Shown: piece after piece, positions 17,563-26,273 of the stretch
Layout: every line of letters begins with the position of its first letter
How positions within the stretch are numbered: position 1 is the first letter of the stretch
Assembly: GCF_900112305.1 (NCBI RefSeq)
Contig: NZ_FOKT01000007.1
Location: 73,398 to 137,397, forward strand
DNA length: 64,000 nt
Source of the DNA: Microbulbifer thermotolerans
Lineage (GTDB): Bacteria > Pseudomonadota > Gammaproteobacteria > Pseudomonadales > Cellvibrionaceae
Direction: 5' to 3'
Notes under the pieces: model-generated
Databases searched by the model: none
The model's input: only the letters and a program-made list of their open reading frames with translations
What the model was told of the DNA's origin: nothing
Made by a program: the position numbers and the translations under genes

Positions 17563-18420
17563 TCATGGGGTTAATACTGGCGGCCTGCCGGGCTCCAGTA
17601 CGACGTAACTCTCTTCTCCCTCAACACCATCCCGCAATTTGGGGAAAACCCAGGGCTCCGGGTCGCGGTGTTCACTGGCGCGAGCATCGGGCCATTTGCG
17701 CTTTGCTTCCGCCAGACGTTCTTTTGCCGATGAACTGAGTTCCAGTTGTACAGAATCCAGTACAGCATCCCGCAGTGCATTCATATTGGTGAGGCAGTAT
17801 TCTGCTGGGACATAGCCGAAATAGTTGAAGTGCAGGTCCAGATAGTAGCGGTCGTCGACCGGGATACGAAGGTGGCAATCAAGGCAAGTGCTTAAAATCT
17901 CCTGGAGTGGCTCCGGTTCAAGATCGTCATTATGTCTTTCAAAGTAAAGCCAGGTTGCACCGGACTCTTGCCGCAATCGCCAATGAATGGGGGCCTGAAT
18001 CCCGCCGAAGACTCCGGAATACCAAAGGTTGCGCAAGGTTATCTGCTCAAAATGGTTGGGGTTAAAGCAGCTCATGCCTTCCGGCAGAGCATCGTAACGG
18101 CAGGCAAAGATATTGAAAAAGATGGTGCCGTAAGACTGGGTGCGCCAGGGAGGGCCGTAGAATGACCAATGGCGGTGTAAAAGCTTAAATGATGCTATAC
18201 CTTCTCGCCGCCACTCCGGCTCATAACTGTCGTCAGTATATTGGTATGACTCATAGATATTTATCTGCGGGGGTTCCCTGCTCGGGCCCCATCCATCGTA
18301 GGAGTGGGGCGGCATTTGCAGTGTAAGAATGTTGCCGGAGAGATCTAGCCGGATGGTTTCGGGGCGGTTAATACCGGGTACGTAGGGGCGTTTGCGGGTG
18401 GCGAAAAGTCGTTTAAGCAT
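17563..18420 (-). CDS. Tandem paralogue 2 of the same family
   Basis: A 285-residue protein with the same N-terminus (MLKRLFATRKRPYVPGINR), fold-defining blocks and C-terminus as its neighbours. It is the most divergent of the three in the middle (WYSGVFGGIQAPIHWRL; HNDDLEPEPLQEIL in place of HRDYSHDKEPPPEFM). The frame is open to 18450, but the conserved start and ribosome site (AAGGAACTT before ATG) put it at 18420. Surface-loop divergence between otherwise similar copies would fit recognition of different partners, as immunity paralogues do; this is inference. Confidence 0.72.
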   Translation of the reverse strand: MLKRLFATRKRPYVPGINRPETIRLDLSGNILTLQMPPHSYDGWGPSREPPQINIYESYQYTDDSYEPEWRREGIASFKLLHRHWSFYGPPWRTQSYGTIFFNIFACRYDALPEGMSCFNPNHFEQITLRNLWYSGVFGGIQAPIHWRLRQESGATWLYFERHNDDLEPEPLQEILSTCLDCHLRIPVDDRYYLDLHFNYFGYVPAEYCLTNMNALRDAVLDSVQLELSSSAKERLAEAKRKWPDARASEHRDPEPWVFPKLRDGVEGEESYVVLEPGRPPVLTP

Positions 18421-18577
18421 AAGTTCCTTGGGGTTTCTGGTCCCGGCCATTCTTCCATGTGAAAGTCAAAATTCTATTGATATCTGGCGCTCGGTTCAAT
18501 TGGCGTTATTTGCGCCTGTTCAAGTTTTTTAAACCGCTGAAATAGGAAGTTCCGGCTATAGTAGGGACGAGTGCAAA

Positions 18578-19456
18578 TCAGGATGTTAGCTCTGGTGGCG
18601 GGCTGCCGGGCTCTAGTATGACGAACTCCTCTTCACCTTCATTACCATCACGCCACTTGGGGTAAATCCAGGGCTCTGGATCACGGTGTTCACTGGCGTG
18701 GGCATCTGGCCATTTGCGCTTCGCTTCCGCCAGACGCTCTTTCGCCGTTGCGCTGAGTTCCAGCTGTATGGAATCCAGCACGGCATCCCGAAGTTTATTC
18801 ATGTTGGCTAGGCAGTACTTAACGGGAGCGTAGCCGAGATAGCTAAAGACCAAGTTCAGATAGTAGCGGTTGTCCAGCGGGATACGCAGATGGCTGCTGC
18901 GGTAGGTGCGCATAAACTCCGGAGGCGGCTCCGCTTCATGGGAATAATCTCGGTGCCTTTCAAAGTAAAGCCAAGTTGCGCCGGACTCGTGTCGCAGGCG
19001 CCAATTGATGGGGGCCAGATACTCCCCAAAATCTGGGCGTGCGGGGCCAGCATACCAGAGGCTGCGCAGGGCCATCTGTTCAAAGTGATTAGGGTTAAAG
19101 CAACTCATGTCCTCTGGCAAAATATCATAGCGCCAGACAGTGATACTAAAAGAGATGGTGCCATAGGGGCGGGTGCGCCAGGGGGGGCCGTAAAATGCCC
19201 ACTTGCGTCGCAAAAAATGAAATGAAGATTTCCCTGCACGTTGCCACTCTGGTAGGACACTATCGTCGGCATACCGTTTTTGCTCGTAGATATTTACCTG
19301 TGCTGGTGGGTCTTCACCTGGAAACCCTCCATAGTAAGAGTGCGGCGGCATTTGCAGAGTCAGAATACTGCCGGATAGGTCTACCCGGATAGTTTCGGGG
19401 CGGTTAATGCCGGGTACGTAGGGGCGTTTACGGGTGGCGAAAAGTCGTTTAAGCAT
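18578..19456 (-). CDS. Tandem paralogue 3 of the same family (first in the operon)
   Basis: A 292-residue protein closely like paralogue 1 (EFMRTYRSSHLRIPLDNRYYLNLVF; ATAKERLAEAKRKWPDAHASEHRDPEPWIYPKW). It is the promoter-proximal copy. The frame is open to 19492 (an ATG giving MEEKKAGNPRES...), but the shared start is the ATG at 19456 after AGGGAATCT. All three copies also share the roughly 120 bp upstream, so each was duplicated with its leader. Function unknown; candidate immunity protein by context only. Confidence 0.72.
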   Translation of the reverse strand: MLKRLFATRKRPYVPGINRPETIRVDLSGSILTLQMPPHSYYGGFPGEDPPAQVNIYEQKRYADDSVLPEWQRAGKSSFHFLRRKWAFYGPPWRTRPYGTISFSITVWRYDILPEDMSCFNPNHFEQMALRSLWYAGPARPDFGEYLAPINWRLRHESGATWLYFERHRDYSHEAEPPPEFMRTYRSSHLRIPLDNRYYLNLVFSYLGYAPVKYCLANMNKLRDAVLDSIQLELSATAKERLAEAKRKWPDAHASEHRDPEPWIYPKWRDGNEGEEEFVILEPGSPPPELTS

Positions 19457-19673
19457 AGATTCCCTGGGGTTTCCGGCCTTTTTTTCTTCCATGCGAAAGC
19501 CGAAATCTTATTGATATCTGGCGCCGGATTCAATTGCGACTGTTTGCGGTTGTTCGAGTTTTCTAAAGAAAGTCAGCCATGCCTATTTAGATGGTGTCCG
19601 GCTAGGACTATGGTTGTATAAGTCGATGTGTCACGCTATCAAATGGTAATAAGCGGAAAATAGAAACACTGAT

Positions 19674-20636
19674 ATGAAAATCCAGCTGCTGACAGAGAGG
19701 ATTCCGGTGGGTATAAGCCAGTGTGCTCTGGGCGACCCGGTGCGCTACAACGGCGGTCACAAGCACAGCAAGGTCTGTACGGAGCTTCTCAGTCAGTGTT
19801 TGGAGCTGCGCCCTTTCTGTCCTGAAGTGGCTATTGGTCTGGGCGTTCCGCGACCGCCGATTCATTTGATTGTGAGTGACCGGCTGCGGGCTGTAGGGCG
19901 GGATGATCCGCGTATGGATGTTACTGAGGCGCTGGAAAATTACGCCGACCGGGTGGTCCCGCAGGTGGAGGAACTGCGCGGTTTTATTTTGATGCAGAAA
20001 TCCCCGAGCTGTGGTGTGCGCAGTGTGCCGCACTACAAGGAGGATGGCTCGGGCGCGTTGGCCCACGGTGCCGGTCTTTTCGCCGCGCGTCTGCGCGAAC
20101 ATTTTCCTCATCTGCCGATAGAGGAAGTGGGGCGCTTGAATGCCAGTGATATCCGTGAAAATTTTCTCACACGTGTGTTCGCCTACGATGCCTGGTATCG
20201 CTATGTGGCTCCGGACCCGCGTCCGGCGCGGGTGACGGAGTTCTACACGGCTTATAAATACCTTCTGCTGGCCCACCATCAACCGCTGACCCGTGAATTG
20301 GGGCGGCTGCTTTCAGACACCAGCGGCTATAAGCCGCAACAATTGGCTGTGGAAGTGCGCGGCAGGATGATGGAGATTCTCAGCCATCCTGCCAATCGTC
20401 GGGATAGAACCAATGCACTGATGCACAGCCAGGGACATCTGAACGAGTATTTGACCAAGGAAGAGCGGGCGGAGTTGACCCGTTTAATCGAGGATTATTA
20501 CCGGGGACGTAAACCGCTATCCGCGGTATTGACCATGCTGCGTCACTACCTTCCGCGCAGCCCGCATCAGTTTATCCATAGCCAGGTGCTGCTCGCCGCA
20601 GAGCCAGCTGAGCTGGGACTGTGTGATTTTCGCTGA
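19674..20636 (+). CDS. DUF523 (TudS-like) plus DUF1722 fusion protein, YbgA-like
   Basis: A 320-residue two-domain protein. The N-terminal DUF523 domain (about 8-160) has conserved cysteines in ISQCALGDPVRYNGGHK, RPFCPEVAIGLGVPRPP and KSPSCGVRS. In characterised TudS (thiouracil desulfidase) three such cysteines bind a [4Fe-4S] cluster. The C-terminal DUF1722 domain (about 185-310; FYTAYKYLLLAHHQ, NALMHSQGHL) is the YbgA part. It is followed 8 bp later by the photolyase gene, as ybgA-phrB pair in E. coli, which suggests a link to damaged or modified bases; the actual role is unknown. Start at the ATG of MKIQLLTERIPVGISQC. Confidence 0.9.
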   Translation: MKIQLLTERIPVGISQCALGDPVRYNGGHKHSKVCTELLSQCLELRPFCPEVAIGLGVPRPPIHLIVSDRLRAVGRDDPRMDVTEALENYADRVVPQVEELRGFILMQKSPSCGVRSVPHYKEDGSGALAHGAGLFAARLREHFPHLPIEEVGRLNASDIRENFLTRVFAYDAWYRYVAPDPRPARVTEFYTAYKYLLLAHHQPLTRELGRLLSDTSGYKPQQLAVEVRGRMMEILSHPANRRDRTNALMHSQGHLNEYLTKEERAELTRLIEDYYRGRKPLSAVLTMLRHYLPRSPHQFIHSQVLLAAEPAELGLCDFR

Positions 20637-20644
20637 GAGGCGCT

Positions 20645-22129
20645 ATGGGCAATCCAGAACCTAAGCCATTGAAGCGCTTTCGCCGGGGGCTGGTTTGGTT
20701 GCGCAATGATCTGCGCTTGAACGACAACACCGCGTTGTACCGGGGCGCGCAAAGTTGCCGTGAATTAGCCGCTGTTTTTATCGCCTGCCCGATAAGTTGG
20801 CAAGAGCAGGATGAGGGGGAGCCGGTGGTCGCCTTCCGTCTGGCCTGTCTGCGCGAATTGCAGCAGCGATTGGCGGAGCGAAATATTCCGCTTTATTTTC
20901 TCGAAATCGCCAGATTCCAGCAGGTGCCGCGGGCGATGGAGGAGATAGTCCACAAGCTTGAAATTGAAGCCCTTTTTGCCAATTCGGAATATCCCTACAA
21001 CGAACAGCGCCGCGATGACGCCGTGCGCACGGCTCTGAAAAACGCAGGGTTACAGGTGGAGTTTTGCAGCGACCGAACCCTGCTGCCACCGGGCGCGGTT
21101 AAAACCGGGGGCGGGGAAACCTACAAAGTATTTACGCCCTTTAAACGCGCCTTTGTCGCCCGTTGCGGCAGTGATTATTTTGCACCGTTGCCGCCGCCGC
21201 GAAAAATGGAAACAGTGGCCGGATGGCCCCGTTGGATTCAACTTGCAGAGCAACATAATTTGGTGCGGACTATTCCCGGAAAACTACCGGGTTATGAGCT
21301 CACGCCCGACAGGAACGGCAGGCTGCTGGGGTGGATGCCGGGGGAAACAGCGGGTGCGCGTCACTTGCGCGCATTCCGCGAGAAAATCGGCCGCTATGCG
21401 CTGGAGCGCGATTTTCCAGCCAAGGATGCCACCTCGCGCCTTTCTCCCTATTTAAATTGCGGCGCCGTATCCATTCGTCAGTGTGTGCAGATGGCGTTTG
21501 CGGAGAATGGCGGTGGTTGGAGTGGAGGCAATCAGGGCGCAGAGTGTTGGCTGGGAGAGTTGCTGTGGCGAGAGTTTTACACCCATCTGATCGCCGCCTT
21601 CCCGCGGCTCTCCATGCACAAGCCCTTTAAGCCGGATACGGACCGCGTGCCCTGGAAGTACGATGCGCAACTGTTTCGGAGCTGGTGCGAAGGTACAACC
21701 GGCGTACCCATTGTGGATGCCGCCATGCGCCAATTAAACGAAACCGGCTGGATGCACAATCGGCTGCGCATGGTGGTTGCTTCCTTCCTGACCAAAAACC
21801 TGCTGATCGACTGGCGCTGGGGCGAGCGCTATTTTATGCAGCGATTAATTGATGCGGATCTGGCCGCGAACAATGGCGGTTGGCAGTGGGCTGCGTCTAC
21901 GGGCACGGATTCGGTGCCTTATTTTCGTGTTTTCAATCCCTACAGTCAGTCGAAAAGGTTTGATCGGCACGGTGAATTTATCCGTCGGTTTGTGCCGGAA
22001 TTGCGCCACCTGAGTGAGAAAGCGATTCACTGCCCGCCACCGCTCGATGGTTACCCGGCACCGGTTTGCGATGTGGCGCAAAGCCGCGATCAGGCAATCG
22101 CTGCTTTTGCCGGTTTAAGGAATCTCTGA
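20645..22129 (+). CDS. phrB: Deoxyribodipyrimidine photo-lyase (class I CPD photolyase)
   Basis: A 494-residue light-dependent DNA repair flavoprotein. The N-terminal antenna domain starts LVWLRNDLRLNDNTAL. The C-terminal FAD domain shows LGELLWREFYTHL, WCEGTTGVPIVDAAMRQL, GWMHNRLRMVVASFLTK, and the signature DADLAANNGGWQWAAS with FRVFNPYSQSKRFD. It splits cyclobutane pyrimidine dimers using blue light. It is translationally close to the YbgA-like gene, with AGAGG before the ATG. The TGA stop (22127-22129) lies inside the left terminal repeat of a MITE-like element, so the C-terminal residues near RNL may be element-derived. Confidence 0.96.
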   Translation: MGNPEPKPLKRFRRGLVWLRNDLRLNDNTALYRGAQSCRELAAVFIACPISWQEQDEGEPVVAFRLACLRELQQRLAERNIPLYFLEIARFQQVPRAMEEIVHKLEIEALFANSEYPYNEQRRDDAVRTALKNAGLQVEFCSDRTLLPPGAVKTGGGETYKVFTPFKRAFVARCGSDYFAPLPPPRKMETVAGWPRWIQLAEQHNLVRTIPGKLPGYELTPDRNGRLLGWMPGETAGARHLRAFREKIGRYALERDFPAKDATSRLSPYLNCGAVSIRQCVQMAFAENGGGWSGGNQGAECWLGELLWREFYTHLIAAFPRLSMHKPFKPDTDRVPWKYDAQLFRSWCEGTTGVPIVDAAMRQLNETGWMHNRLRMVVASFLTKNLLIDWRWGERYFMQRLIDADLAANNGGWQWAASTGTDSVPYFRVFNPYSQSKRFDRHGEFIRRFVPELRHLSEKAIHCPPPLDGYPAPVCDVAQSRDQAIAAFAGLRNL

Positions 22130-22553
22130 TTAAGTCACTTTCTGGTGGCAGAGGCGCTTCGGGGGCGGATGTGAGGCTTAGGGAACCTCTGATTAATTCG
22201 CTTCCTGACGATAAAAATTCTTTGGAGCTAGATGAGAAGCTCAGGTGATAGGGTGGCCATTTCGAAATCGTCGGATACAGGGATGTATCCGTCGGAGCTA
22301 CAGGGAAGTACTCGTGCGTTTTCGAAATGGCCATCCTATTGCTTGAGCGCCACGGAACTAACCAAAGCCTTCACGCGAATTAATCAGAGGTTCCTTAGGC
22401 CAAAGGATCAGTGCAGGCGGTGGCCGGGGTATTGCGAAATCCTCGGGTACAGGGCGGTATCCGGAGGAGCTAGGGGGACTTTTGAAATATCCACCCAATT
22501 ATGTGAACCCTAGAAGATTATTACAGCTCCCGTGTGAATGGGTCAGAGGTCCC
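22119..22553. repeat. MITE-like element B, split by a nested copy
   Basis: The left part (22119-22181) begins GGAATCTCTGATTAAGTCAC and holds the box CTTCGGGGGCGGATG. The right part (22399-22553) contains degenerate hairpin sequence (GGTACAGGGCGGTATCC) and ends GTCAGAGGTCCC. Element A (22182-22394) sits between them. Without the insertion, B would be about 218 bp. Flanks TTAA (22115-22118) and TTCA (22554-22557) may be its own target duplication, now one base different. Its left end supplies the stop codon of phrB. Confidence 0.75.
22182..22394. repeat. MITE-like element A, intact, nested in element B
   Basis: A 213-bp element with perfect 20-bp terminal inverted repeats (22182-22201, GGAACCTCTGATTAATTCGC; complement at 22375-22394). 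It is flanked on both sides by TTAG (22178-22181 and 22395-22398), a target duplication. Inside are a 29-bp hairpin arm pair (22239-22267 and 22320-22348, ending ATTTCGAAA) and a smaller stem CGGATACA/TGTATCCG. Compared with the 7862 copy, both arms changed together (TAGGC/GCCTA here TGGCC/GGCCA), so pairing has been kept. It encodes no protein and must depend on a transposase elsewhere. Confidence 0.88.
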
Positions 22554-22654
22554 TTCAGGCGTCAGTGAAAAAGTCCTTGTGCCGCTATTGGTGAGCGGCG
22601 GCGTGTCTATACTTGCTCCACTGCGATTGATTCCCTACTGCAATGGAGTGCGCA

Positions 22655-24820
22655 ATGGGCTTTTCATGGAAAACCCTGTCTATCGCTGTGGCTCTTGCTG
22701 CCGCCGGTCCGGTTGTGGCCGCCGATAAGCTCTACAACAATATTGTCGTTTTTGGTGACAGTCTTTCGGACAGTGGCAACGCCGGCATATTTACCAGCAA
22801 TGACCCGGACGGCCTGTTGCCGATGCAGCCGGCCATCAGTTTTACCGCACAGGATTTTGGCCTGGCGTCGCTTAATCCTTCCTGTTCCGGTTTGGGGTTT
22901 AGCGTTGGCGGGCCGGTGCCCTGTTATCCCACCGCCGCGGACGCAGCCGGTCAGTTGCAACAGGTAGTGACTTCGGTATTGGCCAACGGCAGCAACTGGG
23001 CCGTGGGCGGCAACCGCACCGCAGATGTGCTGCTGGATCTAGTGGGGGCGCACCGCTTTCGGCAGCTTTTCCCGGATACCACCGTGGCCGATCACAATAA
23101 CCTGACTACTATCCTGCCGGATTCCACCCGCTGCGGCGCCGATGGCGTCTGCGATCCGGCTGCGGGCGAGAGCCCGTATCTTTCCCCTGCGGAAGTGATG
23201 GAGGCGACTGCCGCTTTCGGTGATCCAGTGGCGCTGCAGGCTCTGGTGGATGATCCGAGCAACAATATCACCCTCACCGGTGTGCCCTTTGGCACGGGCC
23301 GGGGTTACTTGCCGCAAAACGGCGTTTCCGGCGATACCCTTTACTTTTTGAATGGCGGTGGCAACGACATTATTGCCGCCACGCTCGCCGGTACCGTCTC
23401 CCCGGACAGCATGAAGCGCTCTGCCGACTTTCTGGCTACCGCCGCGAGTGAATTGCGCCGCGCCGGCGCCGCGTTCGTGGTGGTGTCTAATGTGCCCCGG
23501 GTGGGGGATACTCCACTGATGAACGACCTGGGGTCAGATGCGGTCAGCACTGCAAATATTGGCACTGCGCTGTTTAACGATGCGCTGCGGGTGCGTGTGA
23601 ATTTTATCGGCAATGTGTTGATCCTCGATACCGAGGGTATCACCGCCCTGGCGCAAGCGAAGCCGGGGCTGTTCGGCTTTGCCGATATCGATCAGGCCGC
23701 CACCTGCTACGCCGCCGGTGCCTGCGATAACCCCAATCCCGTCTACAGTGAGACTGGCAGTGCTCCCGACTCGGACAGGCTGCTGTTTAACGACGGCATC
23801 CATCCGACATTGGCCGCCGCACAGCTGGTTGGCGATTACTACTATTCCGTGTTGAGCGCTCCGGTGGGGTTCGCCATGTTGCCGGACCTCGGTTACCAGA
23901 ACAGCCGCCTGCACCAGTCCAATATCGATCACCACCTGGTTGCGCAGCGCTTTCGCGATCCCACCACCACGGTGTTTTTCAGCGGCGCCTGGCAGTATAC
24001 GGAGCTCGGCCAGGGGCCGGCGCCAAACCGCAACAGCAACGGCTGGGACGGTTTTTTTGGCTTCAGTTTCGCCGCAGGCGATCATTTCGAGTGGGCGCTG
24101 GCGCTGTCTTACGCCGGCAATGATTACACGCCCCCGAGCCTTTCGCTCAAGGCCCGTACCCTCAATTTTTCCGCGCTGGCGCGTTGGAACGATGAGCGCT
24201 GGTTTGTCGATGGCGGGCTGACGTACGGCGATATCGACTACCACGAGGTGGACCGGGATATCTATCTGGGGCAGCGTTTTGCCACGCGTATCGAGGGTGG
24301 TACGGATGGCGATGCCGTGACCCTGTTTGCCCGCGCCGGCTACGACACAGCCCCGGCGCTGCCCTGCCAGCTGGGGCCCTTTATCGCCGGCGAGTGGACC
24401 CAGGTGGATGTGGATAGCTTCCGGGAATCCACCAATCGCGATCTCACCTATGTGGGTAACAACGGTGAGACCCTGGACCCCCTCGGCCTCTATGTGCGCC
24501 ACCAGAGCCGCGACTATTACCGCCTGCGCACCGGTTTTTTTTACAACGCACCGGAAGAGGCGGACTGGCGTTGGTTCGGTGAAGTATGGCTGGAGTACAA
24601 CAGCGGTGACGATACGGACAAGGTGGGCATCGGGGTTAAGTCTATCCCCGGTAACAGCGCTTACCTGGCGGCTTACGACAGCCGTCACGCGGGTTTTTTT
24701 CAGAATGGCTTTGGCGCCCTGGTGGGGCTCAACCTGACCGACAAGCTGCAAATGAGCGGCAACATCCTGGTGCGGCGAGAGGACACCGTGGGTGGCTTGA
24801 ACCTGAATTACCGTTTTTGA
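22655..24820 (+). CDS. GDSL-family esterase autotransporter
   Basis: A 721-residue type V secreted esterase. A signal peptide (1-23, ending GPVVAA) is followed by the GDSL block IVVFGDSLSDSGN (Ser36 nucleophile), the NGGGNDI oxyanion-hole block, and the catalytic Asp/His in FNDGIHPT (about 380-383). The passenger runs to about residue 410. The last roughly 280 residues are an autotransporter beta-barrel, rich in alternating aromatic strands and ending in the expected C-terminal Phe (NLNYRF). Relatives such as EstA hydrolyse lipid esters at the cell surface. The start is the ATG at 22655, with GGAG six bases upstream; the ATG at 22643 lacks a site. It lies after the nested MITE region and has no obvious operon partner. 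Confidence 0.94.
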   Translation: MGFSWKTLSIAVALAAAGPVVAADKLYNNIVVFGDSLSDSGNAGIFTSNDPDGLLPMQPAISFTAQDFGLASLNPSCSGLGFSVGGPVPCYPTAADAAGQLQQVVTSVLANGSNWAVGGNRTADVLLDLVGAHRFRQLFPDTTVADHNNLTTILPDSTRCGADGVCDPAAGESPYLSPAEVMEATAAFGDPVALQALVDDPSNNITLTGVPFGTGRGYLPQNGVSGDTLYFLNGGGNDIIAATLAGTVSPDSMKRSADFLATAASELRRAGAAFVVVSNVPRVGDTPLMNDLGSDAVSTANIGTALFNDALRVRVNFIGNVLILDTEGITALAQAKPGLFGFADIDQAATCYAAGACDNPNPVYSETGSAPDSDRLLFNDGIHPTLAAAQLVGDYYYSVLSAPVGFAMLPDLGYQNSRLHQSNIDHHLVAQRFRDPTTTVFFSGAWQYTELGQGPAPNRNSNGWDGFFGFSFAAGDHFEWALALSYAGNDYTPPSLSLKARTLNFSALARWNDERWFVDGGLTYGDIDYHEVDRDIYLGQRFATRIEGGTDGDAVTLFARAGYDTAPALPCQLGPFIAGEWTQVDVDSFRESTNRDLTYVGNNGETLDPLGLYVRHQSRDYYRLRTGFFYNAPEEADWRWFGEVWLEYNSGDDTDKVGIGVKSIPGNSAYLAAYDSRHAGFFQNGFGALVGLNLTDKLQMSGNILVRREDTVGGLNLNYRF

Positions 24821-24925
24821 TAGGAAGGATCAGCAAAATTTCACCGAATTTTCTGCGGCAAAAGTGCGGAAAAATTCACGGGAATGCGAAAATCGCGCCC
24901 GTTTCGCGCCGCCGATTACTCGGGT

Positions 24926-24957
24926 GGTTGTTACCGTTACCGGTACTGATAACAACC
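24926..24957. promoter_or_regulatory. Possible operator upstream of the aminotransferase
   Basis: A perfect inverted repeat, GGTTGTTA (24926-24933) and TAACAACC (24950-24957) with a 16-bp spacer, lies 20 bp before the aminotransferase start. It could bind the Lrp-type regulator encoded downstream or another factor; this is position-based inference. Confidence 0.35.
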
Positions 24958-24977
24958 CGAAAGTGACACTAGTGACA

Positions 24978-26171
24978 ATGTTTAGTCCCAGATTCAGTCT
25001 GCAGAGCGATGCCCTAAACCGTGCCGATGCCGATGTGTGGGCGGTCAGCGACCGCGCCCACGCACTGGCGAACCGGGGCGAGGACGTGATCTTTCTGTGT
25101 GTGGGCGACCCCAATTTCGATACGCCGGAACCCATCCTGGACTTTGCCCGCGCGCGGCTGGGCGTTGGCCGCACACACTATTCCCCGGCCGCTGGCGAGC
25201 CGATGCTGCGCCGCGCCATCGCCGATATCGAGAGCAAAGTCTCTCCGCATCCCTGCAGCCCCGATGACGTAGTGGTTTTCCCCGGCGGCACCAACGCCAT
25301 CTTCGCGGTGCTGTCCTGCCTGTTGAATCCGGGCGAGGAGATAGTGATTCCAGAGCCGATGTATATCGGCTATGTGCCCATCTGCGACGCACTGCGCCTG
25401 AAAGTGAAAAAAGTGTCCTGCCCGGCGGAGACCCATTTCGCCTTTGACGTGGAGGCGGTCAAGGCCGCCATAGGCGCGGATACCCGCGCGGTCATGATCA
25501 ATACGCCGGTCAATCCCACGGGCGCCATGGCCACCCCGGAGCAGTTGCGCGAACTGGCGGCCTACTGCCGCGCGCGCAATGTGTGGCTGGTGTGTGATGA
25601 AATGTATTCCATGATCACTTTTGCCCGCCGCCACACTTCCCTGCGTACCGCCGCCGAGCACCTGGACAATATTGTCGTTATCGACGGCCTGTCCAAGTCC
25701 CACGCGATGAGCGGCTGGCGCCTCGGTTGGGCCGTGGCCCACGGGCCGCTAGTAGAGCGGCTGATCGGGTTCGCCGGTGCCACCATCTTCGGTTGTCCGC
25801 AATTCATTCAGGAGGCCGCTGCCTTTGCGCTGGAGTTTGACTCCTACTTTGTCAAACAGATGCGCGATGCCTATGAGCGCCGCCGGGATCTGATCGTCGA
25901 GCGTATCGGCAAAATTCCCGGCCTCAGTTGTTACTCCCCCGATGCAGGGATGTTCGTGATGGTGGATGTCTCCAACATCGCGGAATCCGGCCAGGCCTTC
26001 GCCGAGGCACTGCTCGATGCCGAACGGGTATCGGTGCTGCCCGGCGCTCCTTTCGGCCCCAGCGCCGTCAACCACGTCCGCCTGACACTGGCGGCGGATG
26101 AGGGTGAGTTGTCCCGCGCTCTGGACCGCATAGAGCGTTTTGTCACCACTGGCAACAAGCGCAGCGCCTGA
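24978..26171 (+). CDS. Class I/II PLP aminotransferase, AruH-like
   Basis: A 397-residue fold-type I aminotransferase. Visible are the substrate-side LCVGDPNFDTPEPI, NTPVNPTGA, the PLP-stacking region VCDEMYS, the Schiff-base lysine in DGLSKSHAMSGWRLGW (Lys240), and the phosphate/carboxylate-binding arginine near the C-terminus (NHVRLTLA). The pattern SKSHAMXGWRXGW and overall length resemble Pseudomonas arginine:pyruvate transaminase AruH, though another amino acid is possible. The ATG at 24978 is chosen over the frame opening at 24864, which would cover the operator-like repeat. An Lrp-family regulator follows 102 bp downstream and may control it in response to its amino-acid substrate. Confidence 0.9.
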   Translation: MFSPRFSLQSDALNRADADVWAVSDRAHALANRGEDVIFLCVGDPNFDTPEPILDFARARLGVGRTHYSPAAGEPMLRRAIADIESKVSPHPCSPDDVVVFPGGTNAIFAVLSCLLNPGEEIVIPEPMYIGYVPICDALRLKVKKVSCPAETHFAFDVEAVKAAIGADTRAVMINTPVNPTGAMATPEQLRELAAYCRARNVWLVCDEMYSMITFARRHTSLRTAAEHLDNIVVIDGLSKSHAMSGWRLGWAVAHGPLVERLIGFAGATIFGCPQFIQEAAAFALEFDSYFVKQMRDAYERRRDLIVERIGKIPGLSCYSPDAGMFVMVDVSNIAESGQAFAEALLDAERVSVLPGAPFGPSAVNHVRLTLAADEGELSRALDRIERFVTTGNKRSA

Positions 26172-26273
26172 CAGACATTCACCCGCATGCGGACGCCTTT
26201 TACGGGCGTCTGCTTGCAGGCGAATATTTGCTGCCGCTATCCTTGTTTTTTTCCAATAGCAAGAACAAAAGTT

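Larger units (their letters stand above)
16502..19590 (-). repeat. Tandem triplication: three gene-plus-leader units of about 1 kb
   Basis: Three units (about 16502-17510, 17563-18548 and 18578-19590) each contain one paralogue and a conserved leader of about 120 bp. The leader includes TCTTCCATG, TTTTATTGAT-like and TTCAATTG segments and the ribosome site. Similarity continues past the stop codons (the GTTAGC region). DNA-level similarity across coding and non-coding parts indicates duplication within one lineage rather than separate acquisition. Confidence 0.85.

Noticed and set aside
22130-22560. Inverted repeats downstream of phrB considered as attenuators or a riboswitch for the esterase gene
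   Set aside because: The same sequence recurs at 1356, 7862, 11161 and 60451 beside unrelated genes and has terminal repeats with a target duplication, so it is a mobile element rather than a gene-specific regulator.
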